This document shows, one piece after another, positions 28,392 through 37,000 of a DNA stretch of 64,000 nt; the stretch's first letter is position 1, and each line of letters begins with the position of its first letter. The notes under the pieces were generated by a model that had not been told where the DNA came from, searched no databases, and worked only from the letters and a program-made list of their open reading frames with translations. The DNA lies in assembly GCA_013332095.1 (NCBI GenBank), contig JABENI010000011.1, positions 62,001 through 126,000 of the forward strand, given 5' to 3'. Made by a program: the position numbers and the translations under genes. Source of the DNA: Candidatus Bathyoplasma sp. NZ. Lineage in GTDB: Bacteria; Bacillota_I; Bacilli_A; MAG-NZ.

Positions 28392-28985
28392 CTAATAATA
28401 GTAATATTTTTTTGTGTATGGGTCATAGTAAATACCTTGATAAGGTAAATTACCACGGTAACAACTACAGCCTTGTTCACATTTTCTAGCATTACTATTT
28501 TCCTTTTCACTTTCATTATTATCATTTACTAAATTTTTATTATTACTAATTTTTTCTTCAATATTTTCTTGTTGAATGCCAATATTGTCCGATATCATCT
28601 GCTGATTATTTTCTTTTTCTTCTTCAATTTCTTGTTTTTCACTATTAAAAACATTCCCTTTGATTGCTGAAGTGTTTTTAAGTTCAGTTTCAACTTCTGT
28701 TTTATTTTCAAAGACATTCATGGTGTTATGGTTATTAAACACTTCTTTCTCTGTTTGATAATCGTATTCCTCATCGTTGTAAAAATCTTCGATGAACGGT
28801 TCTACTTCCTTTAAATGAGAAGTTATTTCCTCACAGACAATTGGTACTCTAATTTTAATTCCTGCTAATAAACTATTCCAATTTGTAACATGTTTATTGT
28901 TAGAAATTAATTCTTCTTTTTCTACGTCATACTTACGCAGTAAATCACCCATTGTTTCATTTTCTTTTATTATGTGAAATATCAT
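28392..28985 (-). CDS. SafA-like protein: N-terminal LysM, acidic middle, Cys/Tyr-rich C-terminus
   Basis: This 197-residue protein starts with one LysM domain (about residues 1-48: FHIIKENETMGDLLRKYDVE and AGIKIRVPI). A Glu/Asn-rich low-complexity region follows (about 60-165), and the protein ends in a short Cys/Tyr-rich tail (CEQGCSCYRG and KKYYYY). SafA of Bacillus, an inner spore-coat morphogenetic protein recruited by SpoVID, has the same order: N-terminal LysM, then a Tyr-rich C-terminal part. safA also lies close to ruvA in Bacillus as I recall. No signal peptide is present, which fits SafA and argues against an exported cell-wall hydrolase. It is shorter than SafA. GGAGG precedes the ATG. 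Confidence 0.6.
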   Translation of the reverse strand: MIFHIIKENETMGDLLRKYDVEKEELISNNKHVTNWNSLLAGIKIRVPIVCEEITSHLKEVEPFIEDFYNDEEYDYQTEKEVFNNHNTMNVFENKTEVETELKNTSAIKGNVFNSEKQEIEEEKENNQQMISDNIGIQQENIEEKISNNKNLVNDNNESEKENSNARKCEQGCSCYRGNLPYQGIYYDPYTKKYYYY

Positions 28986-29028
28986 TACATTCCTCCTTAT
29001 AATTTTATTAAATTATATGTTGATGGAG

Positions 29029-29661
29029 TTAAAAATATTTTTTAAAAATTACTATATCTTCATTATTTGAATAAATAATTTTTAAATTTAACTTTTTTGA
29101 AATTTCCTCAAAAACTTTATTGTTGAAAAATGAAACATGTGTATAATCTCTTCGGTACCACCAATTTAAAAATGGTTTTTGAATAAACATGGTTTTTATT
29201 ACTAATAAACCGCTTGGTTTTAGAAGTTCAAGAATTTTCTTTAATTCTTCTAATGGGTTAATAAAATGTTCAATTACTTCTGTGCTTGTTATCAAGTCGT
29301 ATTTATATTGAGCGTAATCCATCGAGTGAGAAAAAAACAAATCGTAAGTCTTAGTTTTAATTTTTTTATCACTCAATAATTTTTGTAAAACAGGTCCAGG
29401 TCCACAGCCGTAGTCTAAAGCCAAATCAACATTGCTTAAGTACGGTTCAATTTCGCTTAAAAAGGTTTTATACATTTCAACATATCCGGTATTTTCCATA
29501 CTATTATCATGTTTAGCATAATGCTCTTTTTGTTTTTCAAATTCTAGGTAACCCCTTTTATCTTTAAAAATAAATCCGCAACTTTCGCAAAAATAAAAAT
29601 TACATTTTAACTGTTTATCAAATTTTTTCACTGTACTACTTAAACAAATTTTACAATTCAT
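29029..29661 (-). CDS. SAM-dependent methyltransferase with N-terminal zinc ribbon
   Basis: A 210-residue protein. C3 and C6, with C25 and C28 (CESCGFIF), suggest a zinc ribbon. The class I methyltransferase fold follows with DLALDYGCGPG (SAM loop near residue 82), DLITSTEVIEHF and LKPSGLLVIKT. The ribbon-plus-methyltransferase layout resembles enzymes that act on sugars or on other small metabolites, but the substrate is not clear. It overlaps the preceding repeat-protein gene by 11 bases, so the two are translated together. Confidence 0.85.
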   Translation of the reverse strand: MNCKICLSSTVKKFDKQLKCNFYFCESCGFIFKDKRGYLEFEKQKEHYAKHDNSMENTGYVEMYKTFLSEIEPYLSNVDLALDYGCGPGPVLQKLLSDKKIKTKTYDLFFSHSMDYAQYKYDLITSTEVIEHFINPLEELKKILELLKPSGLLVIKTMFIQKPFLNWWYRRDYTHVSFFNNKVFEEISKKLNLKIIYSNNEDIVIFKKYF

Positions 29662-31450
29662 TATAAAAACTCAAAATTGACAAAATGACAAATACAGCAC
29701 TAAATAACAATAACCCTAGTGAAATGAGCAACCCGAAAGGAATATTTTTTCTTTTCTCATCTTTAATTTGCTCTTCTTCCGAAAGATTATTTATTGGACA
29801 ATCCGAATCCTTACTGTCTAATTCCTCATTCTCTTTAGACCTTTGGTGTTGTTGAGCACTTTGTGATTCAATTAATTGTTCTTCTTCTTCATTCGTTACT
29901 AAATTATCAGATAAATCATCTTTATTATTTGGTTCTTCTTCTAAATTAGAATCATCTAATTCGCTATCTTCTTCTAAAGATAGGTCGTTTTCTAAGAAAT
30001 TATCAGCATTTTCTTTTTTCTCTTCTTCCTCTACTAAATTATCATACCAGTGACTACAACAATCTTCATTTGTTTCTTCTTCAAGATTATCATTATCTTC
30101 TTCTAAAGATAAGTCCTTTTCTAAGAAATTATTAGCATCTTCTTTTTTCTGTTCTTCCTCTACTAAATTATCGTAAGGCTGATTATTATGATTTTCCTTT
30201 GTTTCTTCTTCAAGATTAGCGTTCTCTTCTTCTAGAGATTGGTAGATTTTTAAGAAGTTAGAATCATTTTCCTTTTTCTGTTCTTTCTCTAATAAATCAT
30301 TGTAAGACTTATTATTGTAATTTTCCTTTGTTTTCTCTTCAAGATTAGCGTTATCTTCTTCTAAAGATTGGTAGATTTTTAAGAAATTATAATCATTTTC
30401 TTTTTTATGTTCTTCCTCTACTAAATTATCGTCACCTTGACTATTATAATTTTCCTTTGTTTTTTCTAGATTAGACTCAATATTTAAATTTTTATTATTT
30501 CCACCAGATAGAGTATTATCGATATGTTGGTTTAACTGTTGCTTAGCTTCATGTTCATTAATATTTTCATGCTCATTGCCAACTTCCTCAATCAAATTGA
30601 AAATTTCTGTCAAGTTGTTAGATTGTTTTTCGTTTCTAGCACTAAAACTATTATTTATGCCACTAAAGTCATCGTTGTCATCAATGACAATCTTTTTCCA
30701 ATCTTCAATTTCTATTTTTACAATAGTATTTTTTTTCCTGTCGTAGTTTTTAAAAAGATCTTCCATTATCTCTTTTGTTCCATAATTTTTTTTGATATTA
30801 AAATTATTGTCTTGCGTAAATTTTTCCATTTCAGAATTGCTCATATTTTCTAATCTTTTTTTAAATTCTGGATTAAAATCATTTAATTTAGTCATAATTG
30901 TAGCAATAAAATGGTCTTTTCCAAAATTTCTGTGTAGAGGTAAATCAATATTTAGCGCTTTAGAAATAAAGTCAACACCTCTAAACGTTAAAAATGAATT
31001 ATAACTTTCTTCTGCTTCGCTTTTTAAAAGACCATCAAAGTGGTTTTCATCATCAATGAAATTACTGAATATGTATGTAATGTCATCGGCATCACTAGTA
31101 ATAGCAGGTCTTTTTAAAATATTATCATAGTCGTATTGATCTGCTTTTAGTACTTGCTCATTATTCAATAAAATTTCCCATAATTCAGTTTTAAATAGTC
31201 GCAAGTCAAAATCAATTTTATTTTTCTTAATCAAAAAAACTAATTGACTGTAGGTATATTTATCTAAACCTTCACAATGTTTTTTTAAAAAATCAGAATT
31301 TCCATATTCAACTTCCTCTAATAGTTGATGTAAAAGTATTTTTCTAAGTATTTCTCTAGATAAACAACAGTCGATATTTGTTAAAAACTTATCTACTGAA
31401 GATATTGGTAATTTGGACAATTTTCTTGCTTTTTTTTCTATAGCATTCAT
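29651..31450 (-). CDS. Tail-anchored protein with four 43-residue acidic repeats, function unknown
   Basis: A 599-residue protein that I do not recognise. The N-terminal 240 residues are helical and globular-looking (KARKLSKLPISSVDKFLTNI; FRGVDFISKALNIDLPLHRN). Residues about 334-510 hold four tandem repeats of about 43 residues built on NLVEEEQKKEN-NFL-LSLEEDN-NLEEETKE, strongly acidic and likely coiled or disordered. One transmembrane helix closes the protein (FGLLISLGLLLFSAVFVILSIL), so it should be anchored with most of the chain in the cytoplasm. The ATG at 31450 is chosen because AAAGGAAAAG precedes it. Translation is coupled to the methyltransferase, and the SafA-like gene follows. Confidence 0.8.
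   Translation of the reverse strand: MNAIEKKARKLSKLPISSVDKFLTNIDCCLSREILRKILLHQLLEEVEYGNSDFLKKHCEGLDKYTYSQLVFLIKKNKIDFDLRLFKTELWEILLNNEQVLKADQYDYDNILKRPAITSDADDITYIFSNFIDDENHFDGLLKSEAEESYNSFLTFRGVDFISKALNIDLPLHRNFGKDHFIATIMTKLNDFNPEFKKRLENMSNSEMEKFTQDNNFNIKKNYGTKEIMEDLFKNYDRKKNTIVKIEIEDWKKIVIDDNDDFSGINNSFSARNEKQSNNLTEIFNLIEEVGNEHENINEHEAKQQLNQHIDNTLSGGNNKNLNIESNLEKTKENYNSQGDDNLVEEEHKKENDYNFLKIYQSLEEDNANLEEKTKENYNNKSYNDLLEKEQKKENDSNFLKIYQSLEEENANLEEETKENHNNQPYDNLVEEEQKKEDANNFLEKDLSLEEDNDNLEEETNEDCCSHWYDNLVEEEEKKENADNFLENDLSLEEDSELDDSNLEEEPNNKDDLSDNLVTNEEEEQLIESQSAQQHQRSKENEELDSKDSDCPINNLSEEEQIKDEKRKNIPFGLLISLGLLLFSAVFVILSILSFYNEL
29924..30451 (-). repeat. Four tandem 129-bp coding repeats
   Basis: Repeats begin at 30451, 30322, 30193 and 30064 (minus strand), each encoding 43 residues; the last carries a four-residue insertion. 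Copies 1 and 2 are most alike (both contain NFLKIYQSLEE), and copies 3 and 4 share NFLE-DLSLEED, which suggests stepwise duplication. Unit length is a multiple of three, so copy-number change keeps the frame. Confidence 0.9.
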
Positions 31451-31584
31451 ATAAACTTTTCCTTTCAAATAATTTTTGGTTAAATAGAACATCTATGCAT
31501 TTTCATACAATTATAACATTATTTATCTTAAAAAAATACTATTTTCACATGCATATCAAAAAAGAAAATGTTAATCATCTTTTT

Positions 31585-32349
31585 TTATAAAAATGCCTTT
31601 TTTACTCTTTTAAAAAACGGATTGGCATGAATATAAGCCATACTAATTACTACTTCTGATAATTTCACTTCCAATTCTAAAACATCTTCACATTCTTCGA
31701 TCAAATGGTCCCAACAAATATCAATTTTATTTTCCGAAAAATTGTTTAATTTTATTTTTCGATTTTTATTTAAAATTAATGATGAACCAATTGTTCTAAA
31801 GGCATTTGAATTTATACTAGCTAATTCAGTAATTTGTAATGCTTGTAACTGTGGATCTACTATTGCTCCACCTAAAGACTTATTCATTCCGGTTGAGCCT
31901 GCTGGTGTAGAAATACAAATGCCATTTCCTCTAAAATTTTCAAATTTATCATCATCAACATAAAGGTCAAAACAAATAACACCGTTTGATTTCACTAATT
32001 GAAATTCGTTCAAGCACATAAAAGTTTTTGTTTTGGTCTTGGTTTTTATTGTAGCTTCTGCTAAATTAAATTGATGCATTTCACAATTGTTTTCTTTTAT
32101 CATCTGAATAATTTCATCGATCATATCATAATTAAAATCCATAAAAAACCCTAAGTGACCGGTGTGAATACCTACAAATATTACTTGGTCAATTATCGAT
32201 AAATACTTATGCATCGCTCGTAAAATTGTCCCATCTCCACCAATTGAGATTATATATTTTGTTTCACCCTCAAACTTTGGTAGTCTTTCGATAAATTTTT
32301 GTTTAATCTCTTCGCTTATCTCATCATTTTTACTGAATACTTTATACAT
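31585..32349 (-). CDS. nadK: NAD kinase
   Basis: Phosphorylates NAD to NADP. SIGGDGTILRAMH (near residue 40-52) is the GGDG motif. CLNEFQLVKS holds the conserved NE, and STPAGSTGMNKSLGGAI is the nucleotide-binding block. Length 254 is typical for Firmicutes. The start overlaps the spx-like stop by eight bases, so both come from one transcript. With nadD and nadE in the window, three steps of NAD(P) synthesis are present. Confidence 0.96.
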   Translation of the reverse strand: MYKVFSKNDEISEEIKQKFIERLPKFEGETKYIISIGGDGTILRAMHKYLSIIDQVIFVGIHTGHLGFFMDFNYDMIDEIIQMIKENNCEMHQFNLAEATIKTKTKTKTFMCLNEFQLVKSNGVICFDLYVDDDKFENFRGNGICISTPAGSTGMNKSLGGAIVDPQLQALQITELASINSNAFRTIGSSLILNKNRKIKLNNFSENKIDICWDHLIEECEDVLELEVKLSEVVISMAYIHANPFFKRVKKAFL

Positions 32350-32797
32350 TTTTAATCAACTTTCTTCTTTCTTCTGCACTCATATTAAATAGTTTGTCAC
32401 ATTCTTCAACTTCTAAACAATTCATACAAATCATTAATTTTTTTAATTCTTTCGGAATAAACATTCTAATGTCATCCTCATTGTAACCAATTTGTAAATT
32501 TTCACTATCAAAAATCAATGGACGCCTAAGGGCGCTAGGATTTTCAATAATAAAGTCATATAATTCATTTAAAGTCATCGCTTCTATATCCAGTTTAGAT
32601 TCTGATACTACTTTTGATCTATTTGAAATAATATCAAATACCCCATTGAGGGTGAATTTCAAGATATTCTGTAAATCTTTTTTAGAAAGCTTTATGCTGA
32701 ATATATTTTTTTCTGTGTATTCTATATTTCGCTCTTCAAACCATTTTTTGGCTTTTCTGCATGAAACACAAGAAGGCGTCGTGTATATATGTATCAT
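32342..32797 (-). CDS. spx: Spx/ArsC-family regulator
   Basis: Spx binds the RNA polymerase alpha subunit and reprogrammes transcription under thiol stress. The redox switch CVSCRKAKKWFEE lies at residues 10-13 onward. LRRPLIFDSENLQIGYNEDDIRMFIP is the Spx C-terminal signature, including the Arg pair and GYNEDDIR. The product is 151 residues, about 20 longer than Bacillus Spx. Its tail adds more Cys (ICMNCLEVEEC). The ATG at 32797 is preferred since GAGGTGA precedes it by five bases. Paralogue MgsR is an alternative name. Confidence 0.88.
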   Translation of the reverse strand: MIHIYTTPSCVSCRKAKKWFEERNIEYTEKNIFSIKLSKKDLQNILKFTLNGVFDIISNRSKVVSESKLDIEAMTLNELYDFIIENPSALRRPLIFDSENLQIGYNEDDIRMFIPKELKKLMICMNCLEVEECDKLFNMSAEERRKLIKNV

Positions 32798-32873
32798 ATT
32801 TATCACCTCACTTATATTATACTAAAATATTACATTTTTTCAAAGGATTTAAATCTTTTAATTATTTTCGATA

Positions 32874-32902
32874 TTGCAATAACCGTTAAAATGTGATATT
32901 TT
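32874..32902 (+). promoter_or_regulatory. Probable trpS promoter
   Basis: TTGCAA (32874-32879) and TATTTT (32897-32902) are 17 bases apart, about 37 bases before the trpS ATG. No T-box core is present in the leader, so trpS appears not to be under tRNA control. Confidence 0.4.
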
Positions 32903-32938
32903 AAATTATTATTAATAAAAATATTGAGGAGGTAAATA

Positions 32939-33928
32939 ATGCAAAGAATGGTATCGGGTATTAAACCTACAGGAGAACTAACGTTAGGTAACTACATCGG
33001 AGCAATTAAAAATTTCGTTGACTTTCAAGAAAAATATGAATTATTTGTTTTTATTGCTGATTTACATGCGCTAACAACGATTCAAGACAAATCAAAGTTA
33101 AGAAAGAGAATTAAAGATATCGCTGCTTTTTACATTGCTTGTGGATTAGATCCAGAAAAAGCGACTATCTTTATTCAAAGTGAAATACCAGCTCATTCAC
33201 AAATGAGTTATTTGCTAGAATGTACTTCTTACGTTGGAGAACTTAATAGAATGACTCAATACAAAGATAAATCAAAAGATGACAGTGCCAGTATCCAGAC
33301 AAGTATGTTCACTTATCCCGTTTTAATGGCAGCAGATATTTTATTATATGATCCCGATTTTGTCCCAGTAGGTGATGACCAAAAACAACATGTTGAACTT
33401 GCTAGAAATATTGCTGAAAGGTTTAATTCTAGAAATGGTGAATTTTTCAAAGTTCCCGAGCCTGTTATTCCAAAAGCAGGTGCTAGAATAATGGATTTAC
33501 AAAATCCTACTAAAAAAATGTCTAAGTCTGGAGATACAGATAAAGGTTACATTTTACTTACTGACAATTTAAACTTAATTAAAAACAAAATTAAATCAGC
33601 TGTTACTGATTCCGATACTTTAGTGAAATTTGATAAGGAAAAGAAACCCGGTATTTCTAACTTATTAACTATTTATTCGGTATTATCTAATTTAACTATT
33701 GCTGAAATTGAAAATAAATATACCAATCAAGGTTACGGTAATTTTAAAAAAGATTTAGCAGAAATAGTCGCAACTCAAATCGGAAAAATCCAAGAAAAAT
33801 ATAATCAGATAATAAATTCTAATAAATTAAATCAAATATTGGATGCTGGTTTGGAAAAAGCTAGTAAAATTGCTCATAAAAAAATAATGAAAGCCAACAG
33901 TAAATTAGGTTTAGGCAGAAAAAAATAA
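32939..33928 (+). CDS. trpS: Tryptophanyl-tRNA synthetase
   Basis: Class I synthetase that charges tRNA-Trp. SGIKPTGELTLGNYIGAI (residues 6-23) holds the HIGH-equivalent TLGN. KKMSKSGDTDKGYI is the KMSKS loop. VGDDQKQHVELARNIAERFN is a TrpRS block. Length 329 is normal. GAGGAGG precedes the ATG. It is one of few plus-strand genes and converges on the cas13a-like gene, marking the left edge of the accessory region. Confidence 0.98.
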   Translation: MQRMVSGIKPTGELTLGNYIGAIKNFVDFQEKYELFVFIADLHALTTIQDKSKLRKRIKDIAAFYIACGLDPEKATIFIQSEIPAHSQMSYLLECTSYVGELNRMTQYKDKSKDDSASIQTSMFTYPVLMAADILLYDPDFVPVGDDQKQHVELARNIAERFNSRNGEFFKVPEPVIPKAGARIMDLQNPTKKMSKSGDTDKGYILLTDNLNLIKNKIKSAVTDSDTLVKFDKEKKPGISNLLTIYSVLSNLTIAEIENKYTNQGYGNFKKDLAEIVATQIGKIQEKYNQIINSNKLNQILDAGLEKASKIAHKKIMKANSKLGLGRKK

Positions 33929-33952
33929 TTGTAAAATACAATTATTTTTTTT
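33923..33952 (+). terminator. Terminator of trpS
   Basis: AAATAATTG and CAATTATTT with a seven-base loop and a T-run, overlapping the trpS stop codon. Confidence 0.85.
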
Positions 33953-34004
33953 ATCTGCTTAATTATTTTTTAAAAAGGAGAAAATTTTTATACTATTTGT
34001 TTAG

Positions 34005-34023
34005 ACTCTTATCAATTTAGAGT
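34005..34023. other. Unexplained hairpin just beyond the cas13a stop
   Basis: ACTCT and AGAGT enclose a nine-base loop. On the plus strand the flanks read GTTTAG before and GTTTTAAAG after. The layout (TTTAGACT, short stem, loop, stem, A/T-rich tail) recalls a type VI-A direct repeat, but there is one copy only and no ACTAAAAC end. trpS already has its own terminator 50 bases upstream, and the minus strand has no clean T-run for cas13a. Confidence 0.35.
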
Positions 34024-34038
34024 GTTTTAAAGTTTTTA

Positions 34039-37000
34039 TTAACTGTCTTCAATAGGAAAAAATACCTCTATCATTTTTATAAAATAATCTTCATTTTTCC
34101 TATATTGATATAAATTTTGATCATTTACTTTTTTTCTCTCTAATTTATAACTTTTAATATTGTGTTCGTGATTAAACTCAAATGTAATTATAAATCCATG
34201 TTTTTCAAACGTACTTACAACTGATTTCGTAACTGCATTTTTAAGTTTTCTATCACCTCTTAACAACCTTCTTATATAGTTTAGTTGTTGAACAAAACTT
34301 TTTGTTCGTTTTGCTCCATCCTTTCGTACTTCTCTTGCGCTAAGATAATGAAAATGAGCATAATAATTTCTAACGACATCATCAAATTCTTCAGATTTTC
34401 CACCAAAAGTTAATTTGATATTTTTTCTTTTTAAGTCATCTTGCTTCAAACTCTTAAATACGTTAATTTTATCCATTTCATCATTGCAATAAATAGTTAA
34501 ATTTTTTTCATAGACGGAAATTAAACCGTTAAGTTTTCCGTAGATATCTATCAATAACCTATTCATAATTCTAATATCAGTCAAAAGTATTTTATTTTTC
34601 AAACTGTTATATTTTAAAATACTTTCATATAGCTTAGTGTATTTTTTTTTAAGTTCCTTTATATTTTCTTCTTTTTTCTTATCTTTTATTTTTATTTTTA
34701 ATGCTTCTTTGTTTTCTATCATTGATGAAATATTTTTTTCAAGTTGATTAAATTCTCTAACTTCATCTATAGTTATTTTTGCATCATCTTTTTCATAATA
34801 TTTTTTATATCTACCTAAAATATCTTCTCTAAATGCCTCTTCTATTTGATAAAATCTTATTAAATTTTCCTGATCTTTATAGAGATATTTTCTTTCTGTT
34901 TCTTTGTTATTTTTGAAAATTTCGTTATAAACTTCCGGTCTAGCTTCAAGACAACTACTCAAAAATTTTTCATACTGAACGTCTGACATGGACATCTTAT
35001 CTGTACTTCTATATGTGTTTAATACTATTGTAGTCATTTCTATAAGATGTGAAACTTCAAATTTCTCAAATACTTGCTTATCCTCTATTCCAAATTTATC
35101 ACAGTTTCTTTTATAACTTATCAAAATTTGATTTAACTCCGAAAGTCTACCTTTAGATAAAAATAACAACAGTGAATAAAACCCAAACATAGAGTCATCA
35201 TTCGCAAAATCTTTTATATCGTACTCTTCATATTTAAAATTAATATATTTTTCATCTAATATATTTTTTAAGTCATTTTTAGTAGTCGGAACTACAGGAT
35301 TTTCTTTAATTTCACCTTTTATAAATTTATTTTCTTTAAAAATAGCTAAAAACTTTAACAAAACAACCACATTAACCATTTCTTTTATCGCTTTATTGGT
35401 TTCTTTTGACCGGTGATTTTTAGATATTTCTTTTTCTTCTAGTTCTGATAAAACTTTTTGGATATTAGTTGTTAATTCCTCTAATGTTTCTATTTTTTCA
35501 AAATTATCAAGAGTTTCCCCAATTTTATTACCAATTAAATTATCATATTTACTATAAACTTCTTCTAATTTTTTTGCTTTAATATATTCTTTTATTTGCT
35601 CACCAATATTTTCTGAAATATTTTTTGCTTCAGCATCATATAAAATTTTTGTCAAAAACTTTTGTGCTTGAAATTTAGGATTTTCTTTAGGATTTTTAAT
35701 ATTCAGAAGATACTCTATAAAATTTTCATTATTTTTTATTAATTCTTGATCGTTTTGAATATGGATCATAGCAGCAATTATGTTTTTAAAAGAAGGCGTT
35801 TTTATTTCTCTTAAATTAAAGAAAAAATGATTATCTTCAAAATACTTCATTATTTCTTCCTCATTAAAAAAACTAAAAACTGCATTATCATATGCCCTAA
35901 GTATTGCTTCTTTTGGTTGTTCTAACAATCTATTTTTATAATGTTGTTTTAAAATATTCGTATATAGGTTATCTCCTTGTTTAAATTCTATTTCTTTTTT
36001 AGAATGAATACTCGCGTTTCTAAAAATTTTAACATTTGCTATCATACATTGACGTAAATCAAAAAATGGTTTTAATATTTGATTTTTTATTTTATCGTCG
36101 CTAATTTTATGAAATATTGGGTCTTTGGTAAGAGTTGTCGAAAATTCTGTTTCCGAAACATTTGATTTTGGAGAACTCTCTTTTAAAACATCTTTTTTTT
36201 TCTCACAACATTCTTTATAAGATTTAAAATTTATACTGCTAATTTCCTCTATACTATTTTTACGATTATCAATTTTATTATATAATTTTATAAATTTTTT
36301 TTGTTTTTCACATTTATGATTATTTTTTACATTCTCTTCAACATAAATATTTATTACACCCTCATCAGTGAAATCAACATTCTCATTAGTAAATTTTATC
36401 TCTACATCACTGTATTTAATTTTGATATTATTGAATTTATTTATCCAATTTTCTAACATTTCTAAAATTTTTTCTTTCTCATTATCCGATAATTCATTAA
36501 AAATCCCGAGGTATTCATTACCTTTTATTTCCTGATTGTTATAGATAATTTCATTATCTAATCCCAATTCATGATATTTTTTTATAATACTTTCAATATT
36601 AACATGTTTACTAATATATGTTTCTAATTCATCTTTTTCACCAGTAAACATTAGACCAATAGAATTACCAGCATAAGCAATTATTCCACTTAACTTTCTA
36701 CTAAACACATTCTGAAAATGGTTTTTTTCAATGGCAAGACTATTTCTTACATCTCTATCTATCGCTAATATGTTTTTAGTTATAACATTGTGAAACTTCT
36801 TATTAGTCAATTTATATTCACAGAATTTTTTGATTTTAGATTTATCTAACTGATTCAAGTCAAAATTAATATTTTCATTAACATTTTTGACTGGAAATTT
36901 TTTATGTAAATATTCTTTAACAAAATCATCGATATAATTTATTTCGTCTTTCTCAGATAATTGTTTTTTTGTTTTCCAAGAGTTTTTAATTATCTCAGTA

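Noticed and set aside
32806-32938. T-box before trpS
   Set aside because: The leader is short and lacks the GGTGG core.
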